The notes: generated from the sequence alone by a model not told the origin. Positions 17,697 through 28,700 are shown, numbered from the stretch's first letter. The stretch is 64,000 nt of DNA from Arthrobacter sp. EM1 (GCF_029964055.1 NZ_CP124836.1:2356001-2420000), one strand, 5' to 3'. Numbers and translations: made by a program.

Positions 17697-18611
17697 CTAA
17701 ACCTTCAGGTATCGACGAAGGGTTAGGAGCGATGATACGCCTGCCAGCAGCACGCCAAGGCCAATGAGGGCCGGTGCGAGCACCAGGGTTTGGCCCGCGG
17801 AGATAAACGCGGTGTCCGGATACTGCTTGGAGAGGTATCCGCCCAGGAAGAAGTGCGCCACGGCCCACAGTGTTCCCGAGGCCAGCGCCGCGCCAATCAC
17901 TGCGGCTATCACGCCCTCCAGGATAAACGGCAGCTGGATCACTATTTTCGATGCCCCGACCAAGCGCATGATCCCGGTTTCCCGTCGCCTGCTGAAGGCG
18001 GAGAGCCGGATCGTGGTGGCGATCAGCAAGATGGCGCAGATGATCATCACGCCGGCGACGCTGACGGCCACGAGGGAGGCAGCGTTCATGACCGAGAAGA
18101 GCCGTTCGAGGAGCTGGCGCTGGTCGATCACGGTTTCCACACCGGCCTGCGATGAGAAGGTCTCGCTGATGATCTGGTACTTTTCCGGGTCCTTCATATT
18201 GATCCGGAAGGAGGCCGGGAGCTGGTCCGGCGTCACCGAGTCAACGATCGGGGAATTGGAAAACTGTTCCTTGAAGTGCCTGTACGCATCGTCCTTGGAC
18301 TCAAACTGGAAGTCGTTGACGTACTGGGCAACGGCCGGCGATTCCAGCAGCTTGCCCAGGTTGGCCTGCTGTTCGGGGGTGGCGGGCCCGCTGGCGCAAC
18401 TGGCCGCCGTCGAACCGTCGCTGCACAGGAAGATGGCGACCTGGACCTTGTCGTACCAGTAGCCCTTCATTTGGTTGATCTGCAGCTGCAGCATGCCAGC
18501 GGCGCCGACGAAAGTCAGGGACACGAAAGTCACCAGGATGACGGAGACCACCATGGAGAGGTTGCGGCGCAGGCCGCTGCCGATTTCGGCGAGGACGAAT
18601 TGGAGCCTCAC
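17697..18611 (-). CDS. ftsX: Cell division permease FtsX
   Basis: A 304-residue membrane protein with the FtsX layout: a first helix ([20 protein letters not shown]), a periplasm-side loop of about 130 residues (ECD, residues 45-175, with two Cys in [15 protein letters not shown]), then three helices and [15 protein letters not shown]. It pairs with FtsE to couple ATP use to activation of an extracellular peptidoglycan hydrolase. It overlaps ftsE by 4 bases and precedes the M23 gene. Confidence 0.95.
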   Translation of the reverse strand: MRLQFVLAEIGSGLRRNLSMVVSVILVTFVSLTFVGAAGMLQLQINQMKGYWYDKVQVAIFLCSDGSTAASCASGPATPEQQANLGKLLESPAVAQYVNDFQFESKDDAYRHFKEQFSNSPIVDSVTPDQLPASFRINMKDPEKYQIISETFSSQAGVETVIDQRQLLERLFSVMNAASLVAVSVAGVMIICAILLIATTIRLSAFSRRRETGIMRLVGASKIVIQLPFILEGVIAAVIGAALASGTLWAVAHFFLGGYLSKQYPDTAFISAGQTLVLAPALIGLGVLLAGVSSLLTLRRYLKV

Positions 18612-19366
18612 AGCTGGCCCTCCCCTTGCGGGTCCCGCCCGCTGGCGTCGCGCAGGCGGCGCGACTGTCCCACGACCGGGATCATGGAGGTGTAGAGCGC
18701 CTTGGCCTCATCGCGGATCACAACGCCGTTCTTGAGCTCGACGACGCGTTTGCGCATCTCGTTGACGATGTCGTCATCGTGCGTTGCCATCACCACTGTG
18801 GTGCCGTTCTGGTTGATCTTGTCCAGCACCCCCATGATGCCCATCGAGGTGGTGGGGTCCAGGTTGCCGGTCGGCTCATCGGCGAGCAGGATGCCGGGGC
18901 GGTTGACGACGGCGCGGGCGATCGCCACGCGCTGCTGCTCACCGCCGGAAAGTTCGTGTGGAAGGCGGTTTTCCTTGCCTTCGAGCCCGACGGTCTTGAG
19001 GACCTCGGGAACGGTGTCCCGGATGACGCTGCGGCCCTTGCCAATGACCTGCATCGCGAAGGCGACGTTGGCGAAGACAGTCTTTTGGGGCAACAGGCGG
19101 AAGTCCTGGAAGACGACGCCGATGCCGCGGCGGAGCCTGGGCACCCGCCAGCTGGAAATGTTGGCAACGTTCTGGCCGGCCACGTAGACGGCACCGGAGG
19201 AGGCACGGTCCTCTTTAAGGACAAGGCGCAGGAACGTCGATTTTCCGGAACCGGAGGCCCCGACGAGGAAGGCGAATTCGCCACGGTCGATCTCAAGGTT
19301 GATGGAATCCAGGGCGGGGCGCGCCTTCTGGTCGTAGACCTTGGTGACATTTTCGAAACGGATCAT
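18608..19366 (-). CDS. ftsE: Cell division ATP-binding protein FtsE
   Basis: A 252-residue ABC ATPase. ATG 19366 gives the standard [13 protein letters not shown] start; longer frames are out of family. Motifs: Walker [11 protein letters not shown]-loop VFQDFRLLP, signature [14 protein letters not shown] and Walker [15 protein letters not shown]. The C-terminal extension of about 30 residues is normal for actinobacterial FtsE. The order ftsE-ftsX-M23-smpB-ssrA is a conserved actinobacterial block. Confidence 0.96.
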   Translation of the reverse strand: MIRFENVTKVYDQKARPALDSINLEIDRGEFAFLVGASGSGKSTFLRLVLKEDRASSGAVYVAGQNVANISSWRVPRLRRGIGVVFQDFRLLPQKTVFANVAFAMQVIGKGRSVIRDTVPEVLKTVGLEGKENRLPHELSGGEQQRVAIARAVVNRPGILLADEPTGNLDPTTSMGIMGVLDKINQNGTTVVMATHDDDIVNEMRKRVVELKNGVVIRDEAKALYTSMIPVVGQSRRLRDASGRDPQGEGQL

Positions 19367-19563
19367 GGCCCTAAATACCCTGCAGGACATGGACAGGTAC
19401 ATCCCGGTTCTGCTGCCGGCGCGCGGGCTTTCTAGTGGGGGAAGTAGAGCTCCGGCTTCTCGACTATACGCACGGGCCCCGGCGGATCGGCCCGAGTGCC
19501 GGGGCGTGTCGCAGGATTAGGCGGCCAGGACGGGTGTGCCGCGGAAGTAGGGCGTGTGTGCGG

Positions 19564-20679
19564 CTATTTGTCGGCGTTGCGGTTGTCGGTCCGCCAGCGG
19601 ATGCCGGCATCAATAAAATCGTCGATCTCGCCGTCGAACACGGCCGAGGTGTTGCCGACTTCGTGCTCGGTGCGGAGATCCTTGACCATCTGGTACGGGT
19701 TCAGGACGTACGAGCGCATCTGGTCGCCCCAGGAGGCTTTTACATCGCCGGCGAATGCCTTCTTCTCCGCGTCCTCCTGCTGCTTCTTCAGCAACAGGAG
19801 CCTGGACTGCAGCACTCGCAGCGCGGCCGCACGGTTTTGCAGCTGCGACTTCTCGTTCTGCATCGACACCACGGTGCCGGTGGGGATGTGGGTGAGGCGC
19901 ACTGCGGAGTCCGTGGTGTTGACCGACTGGCCGCCGGGGCCGGAGGAACGGAAGACATCGACGCGGATCTCATTGTCCGGGATGTCGATGGAGTCCGTCT
20001 GCTCGATCAGCGGGATGACTTCGACGGCGGCGAAGGAGGTCTGCCGGCGGCCCTGGTTGTCGAAGGGACTGATCCGCACCAGGCGGTGGGTGCCGGCTTC
20101 GACGCTGAGCGTGCCGTACGCGTAAGGGGCCTTGACCTCGAAGGTGGCGGACTTGAGCCCTGCTTCTTCGGCGTAGGAGGTGTCCATGATGGTGGTCGGG
20201 TAGCCGTGGCGTTCAGCCCAGCGGAGGTACATCCGCAGCAGCATTTCGGCGAAGTCTGCCGCGTCCACTCCCCCGGCGCCGGCTCGGATCGTGACGACGG
20301 CTTCGCGGATGTCGAACTCGCCGGAAAGCAGGGTAACCACTTCGAGTTCCGTCAGTGCCTTGCGCACGGACTCGAGTTCCGTCGCCGCTTCACCCATGGA
20401 GGCGGCGTCATCCTCGTCCTGGCCCAGCTCCACCAGGACCTCAAGATCGTCTATCCGGGAGGCCAGCGAGTCAAGGCGTGCCAGTTCGGACTGCCGGTGC
20501 GAGAGCCGCGAGGTAATCACCTGCGCGGCCGCGGGGTCGTCCCACAGATTGGGTTCGCCGGCCCGTTCGCTGAGTTCGGCGATGTCCTCCTTCAGCCCCT
20601 CAACATTCGAAACGTTCTCGATCGAGGCGTAGGTGGCTCGGAGGGCGCGGATTTCTGCGGGAAAATCAATGTTTGCCAT
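19564..20679 (-). CDS. prfB: Peptide chain release factor 2
   Basis: A 371-residue class I release factor for UGA/UAA codons. The GGQ catalytic motif is in [19 protein letters not shown], and the codon-reading SPF tripeptide characteristic of RF2 is in [15 protein letters not shown]. The frame is continuous from its ATG, so the programmed +1 frameshift of many RF2 genes is absent. It lies upstream of ftsE on the same strand with a 197-base gap. Confidence 0.96.
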   Translation of the reverse strand: MANIDFPAEIRALRATYASIENVSNVEGLKEDIAELSERAGEPNLWDDPAAAQVITSRLSHRQSELARLDSLASRIDDLEVLVELGQDEDDAASMGEAATELESVRKALTELEVVTLLSGEFDIREAVVTIRAGAGGVDAADFAEMLLRMYLRWAERHGYPTTIMDTSYAEEAGLKSATFEVKAPYAYGTLSVEAGTHRLVRISPFDNQGRRQTSFAAVEVIPLIEQTDSIDIPDNEIRVDVFRSSGPGGQSVNTTDSAVRLTHIPTGTVVSMQNEKSQLQNRAAALRVLQSRLLLLKKQQEDAEKKAFAGDVKASWGDQMRSYVLNPYQMVKDLRTEHEVGNTSAVFDGEIDDFIDAGIRWRTDNRNADK

Positions 20680-20744
20680 GGTTTTTTAACCCTACGCTAT
20701 CCCCGCAGGCGGCCCGGACTGGGCTGCCTGGCAGCGCCGGGGCT

Positions 20745-21215
20745 CTAACGTGAAAGCCGGGAGCGCGCCGTCGAACTCGCTTCGATCCTGATGCCGTCGG
20801 GGATCAGGAAGTTGACCACGGGCGGGTGGACGGCGGCGCTGAGCACCACGACGGCGGTGGCCCCGTCCGGGCTCCCCGTCCCCGGGCCAACGGTGAGGCC
20901 GGCGAACCGGGTGAAGGCATTGCTGCGGTCCAGGAACTCGATGGCGGTTGCCCGCACGCGGGCGCCGGTCAGCACAGCGGTGGGGTTGCCGCGGGCCGCT
21001 TCGAGCTGTCCGAGTGTAAAGCTGTCTGCGGCGGCTACCGAGGCGCCGTCGGCCATCGACAGGAGCTTTTTGTGCTCGATATAGACACTGGAGGCGGCGA
21101 TGACAACTGTCGAAAGAAGCAGGGCGAGCAGCACGTACCCGATGATCAGCACCATCAATTGACCGTCGTCGCGGCGCGGGCGGGAGACTAGTTGCGGTGC
21201 CCCGGAGCCGCTCAT
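20745..21215 (-). CDS. TadG-like pilus-assembly membrane protein
   Basis: A 156-residue protein starting at ATG 21215; the longer open frame upstream overlaps the preceding tad gene and is not coding. An N-terminal GQLMVLIIGYVLLALLLSTVVIAASSVYIEHKK is the TadE/G-like membrane anchor with a Flp-type export segment, followed by an Ala/Val-rich extracellular part. It is the last gene of the Tad operon and overlaps the previous one by 4 bases. Function in pilus biogenesis is inferred from position and topology. Confidence 0.75.
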   Translation of the reverse strand: MSGSGAPQLVSRPRRDDGQLMVLIIGYVLLALLLSTVVIAASSVYIEHKKLLSMADGASVAAADSFTLGQLEAARGNPTAVLTGARVRATAIEFLDRSNAFTRFAGLTVGPGTGSPDGATAVVVLSAAVHPPVVNFLIPDGIRIEASSTARSRLSR

Positions 21216-21766
21216 CGGGAGCGGCCCACCAGCTGCGTGGCGGAGGCGCTGAGCTGACCGGCGTTCAGGTTCAGCACGTCGCCGAAGGGAACAAAAGGCA
21301 GCGGTACGGTGAGGTGGACGGTGACCGTCACGGCCGTGCCCGCGGCCATGCAGTCGGCCGGGGCGCATGTGGTCTCGACCCGGGCATCCGCCGCGGGGTG
21401 CCCGTGGTCTGCGAGCGCCAGCAGCACGGCCTGCTCTGCGGCTGCCCGGGCGGCAGCGCCGTCGGGCTGCGCAACGAAAACCTTGGCGGCCTGGTCCGCG
21501 GCACCGACGACCGCAAATGAGCCGCTTTGGAGCGCTCCCATGGTGATGATGAAGTAAACCAGCGGCACCATCAGCAACAGCGACAGGAACGTAAATTCGA
21601 CGACAGCGCTTCCCTGTTCTGCGTTCTGCGGGAGGCCGGCGTTGACTGCGCGGCACTCAACCGCCGACAGCCTGTGCCGAAACTGGCAGCGCGGTGGCTG
21701 CCAGTGCGCTGAATGCCAGTGCGGTGAGAGCCAGTGCGGTGGACGCTCAGGGCTGAATGGCAGCAT
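21212..21766 (-). CDS. TadE-like pseudopilin
   Basis: An 184-residue TadE family protein. The diagnostic segment is EQGSAVVEFTFLSLLLMVPLVYFIITMGALQ (Glu at +5-like position before the helix), followed by an extracellular domain with one Cys pair (TTCAPADC). The 45-residue N-terminal stretch is odd, with Pro-His-Trp repeats coded by three 15-bp tandem repeats that overlap the previous gene's end; a start closer to the TadE motif is possible. Confidence 0.75.
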   Translation of the reverse strand: MLPFSPERPPHWLSPHWHSAHWQPPRCQFRHRLSAVECRAVNAGLPQNAEQGSAVVEFTFLSLLLMVPLVYFIITMGALQSGSFAVVGAADQAAKVFVAQPDGAAARAAAEQAVLLALADHGHPAADARVETTCAPADCMAAGTAVTVTVHLTVPLPFVPFGDVLNLNAGQLSASATQLVGRSR

Positions 21767-22145
21767 GCCCTTTCACCTCCAGGGCTGCGCGGGGACCGAT
21801 CAGCCCGATCACGGGCAAGGGCGCGCGCACAGTGACTTCCAGGGTCCGGATACCCTGGTACGTGGCCTCGCTGGTAGTGACGTCGGTGGCAAAATCCTGG
21901 TTGAGGGCGACTCCGATCAGCTGGACTGTCCTGTCCCGGGCATCCGCGGAACCGCGGTCCGCGAGGGTGCCGTATCTGGCGCCCGAGGCCGCGGCGTCGA
22001 CCAGGGTATTCCGGACGTGGATGACAAGGGTGAGCTGGATGATGGCGAGGAAGAACAGCGTCAGCAGTCCACCCACAAGCACAAAGTCCACCACTGCCGA
22101 GCCACGTTCGTCAGTCCTGCCCCAGCCGCCTCGGGGCAGGGGCAC
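21747..22145 (-). CDS. TadE-like pseudopilin
   Basis: A 132-residue protein with DERGSAVVDFVLVGGLLTLFFLAIIQLTLVIHVRNTLVDAAASGARYGTL, the classical TadE pattern: Glu/Arg-Gly-Ser before a hydrophobic helix, then a conserved DAAxxGARYG. It follows the Flp-like gene by 3 bases and overlaps the next gene. It is probably a minor pilin-like component of the Tad machine. Confidence 0.85.
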   Translation of the reverse strand: MPLPRGGWGRTDERGSAVVDFVLVGGLLTLFFLAIIQLTLVIHVRNTLVDAAASGARYGTLADRGSADARDRTVQLIGVALNQDFATDVTTSEATYQGIRTLEVTVRAPLPVIGLIGPRAALEVKGHAAIQP

Positions 22146-22148
22146 GCG

Positions 22149-22409
22149 TTACTGCCCTACCTTGTCCATGGCCTGGTTGAACAGTGCCTCCAAGGCCGGG
22201 CCGGCGAGGGCGAGGAGGGCGGCGACGAGGATGGCGGACATCAGGGTAATCATCACCCAGCCGGGCACGTCGCCCCGTTCGCTCGGATCGCTGCGCCGTT
22301 CAGGATGCTCTCCGGCATCCTGCGCCGTGGAATGTCTTGCCGGTACGGGCAGCATGCTGATGGTGCAAAGCAACAGTGTCATCTGGTTGCGGATCTTTTT
22401 CACGTTCAC
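22149..22409 (-). CDS. Flp-pilin-like small membrane protein
   Basis: An 86-residue protein with one C-terminal hydrophobic helix (PGWVMITLMSAILVAALLALAGPALEALF) after a charged SERGDV motif. An early hydrophobic stretch MTLLLCTISMLPVPA may be a leader. Position between tadC and tadE is where the major Flp pilin normally lies, and the size fits, but the usual EYGLI signature is not present. Role as pilin subunit is inferred. Confidence 0.65.
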   Translation of the reverse strand: MNVKKIRNQMTLLLCTISMLPVPARHSTAQDAGEHPERRSDPSERGDVPGWVMITLMSAILVAALLALAGPALEALFNQAMDKVGQ

Positions 22410-22457
22410 TCCTTGGTTCGCATGTTCGGTTGATTTCGGTGTTTTCCTTTGCTGCGG

Positions 22458-23399
22458 TTAGAGGCCCATGCTGATGGCGGCGAGTCCGGGAAACACGGCG
22501 AATACGACCGTCAGCGGCAAGACGCCAAACACGACCGGCACCATCATTCCGATTTCCTTCTTTCCGGCCGACACCATGAGCTCGCGTTTGGCGGTATCCC
22601 GGACGTCCTGCGCCTGGGCCCGCAGCACTTCAGCCAGGGGGGTTCCCCGTTCGACCGCCACGATCAGCCCGTCCACAAAACGGAGAAGAGGGCCGAGTTC
22701 GGTCCGAGCGGAGAACTCCTGCAGGGCGTCCACGAGCGGCTTCCCCGCCCGGGTCTCGGCGAGGACCAGGGCGAATTCTTGGGAGAGCTCGCCTCGGGCG
22801 CTGCGGCACACTCTGTCCAGTGCCCCTGTGGCACTCTCGCCGGCGCTGACAGCCAGCGCCATCAGTTCGGCGATGCTGGGGAACTCCGCCATCATCCGCG
22901 CTTCGCGCTTTTTGATCCGGACGCCCAGCAGATAGTCCCGCAACAGAAACCCTCCGGCGGCGCTGCCGAGGACCAGCACAGCGGCGACCAGCGGGCTGAA
23001 ACGCCCGGCCGCACCGAACAGCACGACGGCGCCGACTGCGGCCGCAAAGCCGCCGGCTCCCCAGAGAAGTTGTTCTGCCCGGAAATCGGCTGGCGACGCG
23101 GCACTCCCTGCCCTGGACAGACGGCGGTTCAACGTCAAGGAAACCGGATTCAACCGCCCCAGCGACCTCACGGCGTCGCCGATGACCGGGCGCAGAATTC
23201 TTTCCAGCGGCCCTAACGGTGTGATGTTCCCCGGCGCCGTGCGCAGCAGCCGGGATTCCAGATTGTGGGCCTTCAGCTGCGGGCTGATGCGTTCCACGAA
23301 CGTTGTCGGCCGCATAAACGGCAGCCGGACAAGCAACAGCCAGAGGCCAATGCCCAGGACGACTCCGCAGACAACAGCTGCCGCCATCAGGCCGGTCAT
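22458..23399 (-). CDS. TadC-like type II/IV secretion inner-membrane platform protein
   Basis: A 313-residue T2SS-F family membrane protein: hydrophobic N-terminus, two central helices (about residues 110-150), the T2SSF cytoplasmic domain with AEFPSIAELMALAVSAGESATGALDRV, and a C-terminal helix ending in FPGLAAISMGL. It pairs with the TadB-like protein upstream (4-base overlap) to form the platform on which the ATPase acts. Confidence 0.88.
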   Translation of the reverse strand: MTGLMAAAVVCGVVLGIGLWLLLVRLPFMRPTTFVERISPQLKAHNLESRLLRTAPGNITPLGPLERILRPVIGDAVRSLGRLNPVSLTLNRRLSRAGSAASPADFRAEQLLWGAGGFAAAVGAVVLFGAAGRFSPLVAAVLVLGSAAGGFLLRDYLLGVRIKKREARMMAEFPSIAELMALAVSAGESATGALDRVCRSARGELSQEFALVLAETRAGKPLVDALQEFSARTELGPLLRFVDGLIVAVERGTPLAEVLRAQAQDVRDTAKRELMVSAGKKEIGMMVPVVFGVLPLTVVFAVFPGLAAISMGL

Positions 23400-24250
23400 C
23401 GAAGGACCCGCTCGTCCGCAGGGAGGGCACCGATGCGGAGCATGGCGGCATAGGAGACCAGGGAAACTGCCAGTCCGCCGAGCAGTACAGCGGCACCGAG
23501 GGCAGTGTTGTAGGCAGCTACCGCTTCGGGGCGGCTGGCCATCAGCACCAGGACAAGCCAGGGGGCGGCGACCGCAAGCCGTGCTGCGTTGACGGTCCAG
23601 GACTGTCTGGCCTCCAGTTCGCTTCTGGTGCGGGCATTCTCCCGGAGGAATTCCGCCAGGGTTCCCAACAGCCGACCCAGATCGGAGCCCCCCACCTCCT
23701 TCGTCAGACGGAGCGCTTCGATAATCCGATCGGCGACGGGGTCCGCCAGACGGTCCTTCAGCCGGGTCAGGGAGGGGCCGAACTGCCCGCCGGCACGGTA
23801 GTCGGAGCCAAAGTCACGGAACACCTGCCGGAGCTCCTCGGGCCCCTTTTCGCCCAGCTGGATCAAAGCCTCCGGCAACGACAGGCCGGCCCTAATCGCC
23901 GAGCGAAGGTGGTCAACGACGTCGGGCCACAACTGTCGCAGCACGGCGGTCCGCTTCCGTGCGCGCCACGAAACGATGGCCATTGGCAGCCAGCCACCAA
24001 AAAGGCCAAAACAGCCCGCGATGGGCCATGACCGGGTCACCGCGAAGAAAACAAACATTGTGAACCCACCGACACCCAGGCACGTCGCCGCCAGGCCCGA
24101 GCCACTGACCTTCTCGATTCCGGCGGTGCGCAGAAGATCCTCCAGCCGGCTGCTGCGCCGTGCGGGGCTGGCTGGCTTGGGCTGTTCCCAGGCGGACCAC
24201 CAGATCAGCAGGAATCCGGCGCCCGCCACCATGCCGATCAGTGCAGCCAT
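23396..24250 (-). CDS. TadB-like type II/IV secretion inner-membrane platform protein
   Basis: A 284-residue T2SS-F family protein. Central motif: LWPDVVDHLRSAIRAGLSLPEALIQLGEKGPEELRQVF and ALRLTKEVGGSDLGRLLGTLAEFLRENARTRSELEARQ, characteristic of TadB. Hydrophobic helices are at the N-terminus, around residues 45-75 and at the C-terminus. Its start overlaps the ATPase stop by one base, so the operon is tightly coupled. Confidence 0.88.
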   Translation of the reverse strand: MAALIGMVAGAGFLLIWWSAWEQPKPASPARRSSRLEDLLRTAGIEKVSGSGLAATCLGVGGFTMFVFFAVTRSWPIAGCFGLFGGWLPMAIVSWRARKRTAVLRQLWPDVVDHLRSAIRAGLSLPEALIQLGEKGPEELRQVFRDFGSDYRAGGQFGPSLTRLKDRLADPVADRIIEALRLTKEVGGSDLGRLLGTLAEFLRENARTRSELEARQSWTVNAARLAVAAPWLVLVLMASRPEAVAAYNTALGAAVLLGGLAVSLVSYAAMLRIGALPADERVLR

Positions 24251-25473
24251 CAGCGCGGCTCCAGCAGGGCTGCGACGTCGTACCCTGCCCGGGCAAACTT
24301 CTCCGCTGCCGGCATCGAATTGGCACTGGGCTGCAACTGGCCGTCAGCGAGGGCAAAGACCATGGAGGATTCGATAATGCCGTTCTCCACACGCCGGCCC
24401 AACGACAGGATCTCCGTAACTTCGCGGCGTCCGCTGGCGTTCCGGGCGCAGTGGACCACGAGGTCGATGCAGGATGCGACCGTAGGCACCACGAAGGCGC
24501 TCGAGATGTTCTCGCCTGCAAGCAAGGGCAGCGTGCAGATCTTGGTGACGGCATCGTGGGCGGAGTTGGCGTGGACGGTGCACATGCCGGGAAGGCCGGA
24601 GTTCAAGGCAATGAGCATGTCCAGGCTCTCGGCCTCCCGCACCTCGCCCACCACCAGGCGGTCGGGGCGCATGCGCAGTGCCTCCTTGACCAGCCGGCGC
24701 ATGGGGATTTCACCTTCGCCTTCCAGGTTGGGTTGCCGGCACTGCAGCCCCACAACGTCCCGCAGCGGAAACTGCAGCTCAAAGATCTCCTCGACAGTAA
24801 TAACGCGCTCGCGGGTACCGATGCTCGCGGCCAAACAATTCAGCATGGTGGTCTTACCCGCCTGGGTGGCGCCGGAGACCAGGATATTCAGTCCGCTTGC
24901 CACGGCCGCACCGAGGAACCGGGCGGCCTGGGGCGTCACGGTGCCCAACTCCACCAGGTGCTCAAGCCGACTGGCTTTTACAACGAACTTGCGGATGTTA
25001 ATGGCCCAATGCTTTCTGGTCACGTCAGGAATGACGACGTGCAGGCGGGAACCGTCGGGCAGCGCTGCATCCACGAACGGAGAGGACATGTCGAGCCGTC
25101 GCCCGGAGCTCTTCAGCATCCGTTCCACAAGGTCCCGTACCTGCTGGTCCGTGAGCGAGACCGAGGTGAGCTCGGATTCACCGTTGCGGGCGACGTAGAT
25201 CTCGTTGGGCGCATTTAGCCAGACCTCCTCAATGGCGGGATCGTCGAGCAGGGGTTGCAGTGCCCCAAAACCGGCCACGGCGTCGAAGACAAACCTCCGG
25301 GCCGATTCAAGCGGGCCGATGGGCGGGAGCGGGGCCAGCAATGCGCGCTCGTCGTAATCCAGGACGGCGGCCTCGACCAGGCGTCGGACCTCACCGGCCT
25401 GCCGCATGGGGTCCAGTCCGCGGCGGCGAATCAGCTCGCGGACTTCGTCCTCGACAATGCGAACAGCCTCCAC
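24250..25473 (-). CDS. Tad/CpaF family secretion ATPase
   Basis: A 407-residue hexameric ATPase powering the Tad pilus. Walker A is ILVSGATQAGKTTMLNCL (Gln where Gly/Ser is usual), the Asp/His boxes follow, Walker B is RPDRLVVGEVREAESLDMLIALNSG. The N-terminal domain LLDDPAIEEVWLNAPNEIYVARNGE is typical CpaF. It is the first gene of the seven-gene operon. No CpaE/TadZ or prepilin peptidase gene is in the window; these may lie elsewhere. Confidence 0.92.
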   Translation of the reverse strand: MEAVRIVEDEVRELIRRRGLDPMRQAGEVRRLVEAAVLDYDERALLAPLPPIGPLESARRFVFDAVAGFGALQPLLDDPAIEEVWLNAPNEIYVARNGESELTSVSLTDQQVRDLVERMLKSSGRRLDMSSPFVDAALPDGSRLHVVIPDVTRKHWAINIRKFVVKASRLEHLVELGTVTPQAARFLGAAVASGLNILVSGATQAGKTTMLNCLAASIGTRERVITVEEIFELQFPLRDVVGLQCRQPNLEGEGEIPMRRLVKEALRMRPDRLVVGEVREAESLDMLIALNSGLPGMCTVHANSAHDAVTKICTLPLLAGENISSAFVVPTVASCIDLVVHCARNASGRREVTEILSLGRRVENGIIESSMVFALADGQLQPSANSMPAAEKFARAGYDVAALLEPR

Positions 25474-25768
25474 AATGGCCCCCAGTTTGCCTATTCGCCC
25501 TGCTCCGGGGGCGCTGCAATTGGGTTAAAACTAGGGCTCCCCGCGCTTCGGAACAAGAGTCCGGTGCGGCGGATGTGGAAAACTACCCGCAGTTTTACAA
25601 CAATTTTCACATTGGTAACACAAGAAACTCTGGTTTCACTACTTTCCCCAGATAGGGTGAGCCCGACAAGTCAGACATTCTCACCGCCCGGCAGCCTTTA
25701 CGTGCTGAGCTTCGGGCGCGTGACCAGCGTGACACGGCCGCAATCGTGTCGTTGTTCCGGAGCGAAAA
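25474..25768. other. Divergent intergenic region between the Tad operon and the LGFP gene cluster
   Basis: A 295-base gap that must hold both promoters. It is unusually AT-rich in its middle (about 25590-25660: AATTTTCACATTGGTAACA and similar), which marks it out from the GC-rich neighbours. No known operator or RNA was recognised. Confidence 0.5.
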
Positions 25769-28700
25769 ATGAAGCGGACCCTACTTCCCCCTACCAGTCA
25801 CCTGGGCAGCCGGGTCGGAGCCACCCTACTGGCCCTCTGCCTCGTCGCCGGACCGGGACTGGCTGTTCCCGCCGGAGCCGTTGAACCGACACCGAGCGTC
25901 ACCGCGACACCGGCGCCTACCTCAGCAGTTTCGCCCGCTGCAAGCCCCACGCCGGTAACAACGGCCCCAACCGCAACACCTTCCACCGCAACTCTGGCAC
26001 CCGCGCCCAGTCCGGCGGCTCCGCCCACCACGGCAGGAACGACAGACCCCTCCTCGCCTACCAGTAAGGCAGCCTTAGCCGCGGCCATCGGTCCCGGCGG
26101 TGCCGAGATGGGGCAGAGCTCGGCACGCGTCGGATCGCACTCTGCCGGCAGCAAATCGCTGACCACTGAAGCCCTCAGCACTGAAGGCACGTGGACCCCC
26201 ACTTTCGGTGTCCAGGGACTGGACGTCAGCGGCCATCAGCCAAGCATTAACTGGCAACAGCAATGGAATATGGGCGCTCGCTTTGCCTACGTCAAAGCCA
26301 GCGAAGGCAACTATTACGCCAGCGAGACTTTCGGTTCCCAGTACCAGGGTTCCCGTAGCGTTGGCATGATCCGCGGGGCCTACCACTTCGCTATTCCGAA
26401 CTGGTCCTCCGGTGCGGACCAAGCCCGCTACTTCGTCCAGAACGGCGGCGGCTGGAGCGCTGACGGATCCACGCTTCCGCCTGTTCTGGACTTTGAGTTC
26501 AATCCCTACGCTGGCAGGACCATCAGCGGTTTCTACTTTGGTGACACGTGCTATGGCATGTCGCCCGGGCAGCTGGCGTCCTGGGTGCGCGACTTCGGGA
26601 ACACGATGCAGTCACTGACTGGCAGGCTTCCCGTTATATACACAAATACCTCCTGGTGGAACCAGTGCTTAGGGAACCCGCCGGGCTTCGGGGACTACCC
26701 CCTGTGGGTCGCCGCATACCCGGGCTCCTTCACAAATAACGCGGGGCCGGTTCCGTCCGCAAGCTGGGGCACTTACAGCATCTGGCAGTACAGCAGCACC
26801 GGTCCCTACGCCGGCGACTCCAACGTCTGGAACGGCACCGAAGGGGATCTACGTGCATTCGCCGCAAATGGAGTCTCTGGCTCGGCAATCCAGGCGATTG
26901 CAGCGGTGGGGTCGTCGGCAGCCTCGCCCGGAACGCCGACTTCGGGAATTGTGTGCGGCCAACCCCAGGGCGGGTGCTATCAGGAGTACACGGGCGGGGC
27001 GATCATCTGGAGTCCAGCCACCGGGGCACACGCATCGTCAGGGGACGTCCGTGCGGCCTGGGCCCGGACCGGCTTCCTCGACGGCCCGCTGGGCTACCCG
27101 ACATCAGACGTTATCTGCGGCCAGCCCGCCGGCGGCTGCTACCAGGACTACCAGGGCGGGGCGATCATCTGGTCCCCGACCACCGGCGCCCACCCCTCGA
27201 CGGGACCGACCCGCACGGCATGGGCGGGATCCGGCTTCCTCACCGGCACCCTCGCCTACCCCACGAGTGACATTGTCTGCGGCCTGGTCAACGGCGGCTG
27301 CTACCAGGACTACCAGGGCGGCGCGATCATCTGGTCCCCTACCACCGGCGCGCACGCCACCACCGGGCCGACGCGGGCGGCGTGGGCAGGCACCGGTTTC
27401 CTCGACGGCCCGCTGGGCTACCCGAAGAGTGACATTGTCTGCGGCCTGGTCAACGGCGGCTGCTACCAGGACTTCCAGGGCGGCGCGATCATCTGGTCCC
27501 CCACCACCGGCGCCCATGCCACCACCGGCCCCACCCGCGCAGCTTGGGGCCGCACCGGCTTCCTCGACGGCCCGCTGGGCTACCCCACGAGTGACATTGT
27601 CTGCGGCCAACCCTCCGGCGGCTGCTACCAGAACTACCAGGCCGGCACCATCGCCTGGTCACCGACCACCGGCGCCCACCCCCTGTCCGGCTCCGTCCGC
27701 ACAGCCTGGACCACCACCGGATCCCTCACCGGCACCCTCGCCTACCCCACCTCGGACGTCATTTGCGGCCTCGTCAACGGCGGCTGCTACCAGGACTTCC
27801 AGGGCGGCGCGATCATCTGGTCCCCCACCACCGGCGCCCATGCCACCACCGGCCCCACCCGCGCAGCTTGGGGCCGCACCGGCTTCCTCGACGGCCCGCT
27901 GGGCTACCCCACGAGTGACATTGTCTGCGGCCAACCCTCCGGCGGCTGCTACCAGAACTACCAGGCCGGCACCATCGCCTGGTCACCGACCACCGGCGCC
28001 CACCCCCTGTCCGGCTCCGTCCGCACAGCCTGGACCACCACCGGATCCCTCACCGGCACCCTCGCCTACCCCACCTCGGACGTCATTTGCGGCCTCGTCA
28101 ACGGCGGCTGCTACCAGGACTTCCAGGGCGGCGCGATCATCTGGTCCCCCACCACCGGCGCCCATGCCACCACCGGCCCCACCCGCGCAGCTTGGGGCCG
28201 CACCGGCTTCCTCGACGGCCCGCTGGGCTACCCCACGAGTGACATTGTCTGCGGCCAACCCTCCGGCGGCTGCTACCAGAACTACCAGGCCGGCACCATC
28301 GCCTGGTCACCGACCACCGGCGCCCACCCCCTGTCCGGCTCCGTCCGCACAGCCTGGACCACCACCGGATCCCTCACCGGCACCCTCGCCTACCCCACCT
28401 CGGACGTCATTTGCGGCCTCGTCAACGGCGGCTGCTACCAGGACTTCCAGGGCGGCGCGATCATCTGGTCCCCCACCACCGGCGCCCATGCCACCACCGG
28501 CCCCACCCGCGCAGCTTGGGGCCGCACCGGCTTCCTCGACGGCCCGCTGGGCTACCCCACGAGTGACATTGTCTGCGGCCAACCCTCCGGCGGCTGCTAC
28601 CAGAACTACCAGGCCGGCACCATCGCCTGGTCACCGACCACCGGCGCCCACCCCCTGTCCGGCTCCGTCCGCACAGCCTGGACCACCACCGGATCCCTCA

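Noticed and set aside
20550..20679. Programmed frameshift in prfB
   Set aside because: The frame is continuous from the ATG and no early in-frame UGA exists.
21216..21656. Extension of the TadG-like frame
   Set aside because: It overlaps the TadE-like gene in another frame and is low-complexity Arg/Gly-rich; ATG 21215 gives the membrane anchor at the N-terminus.
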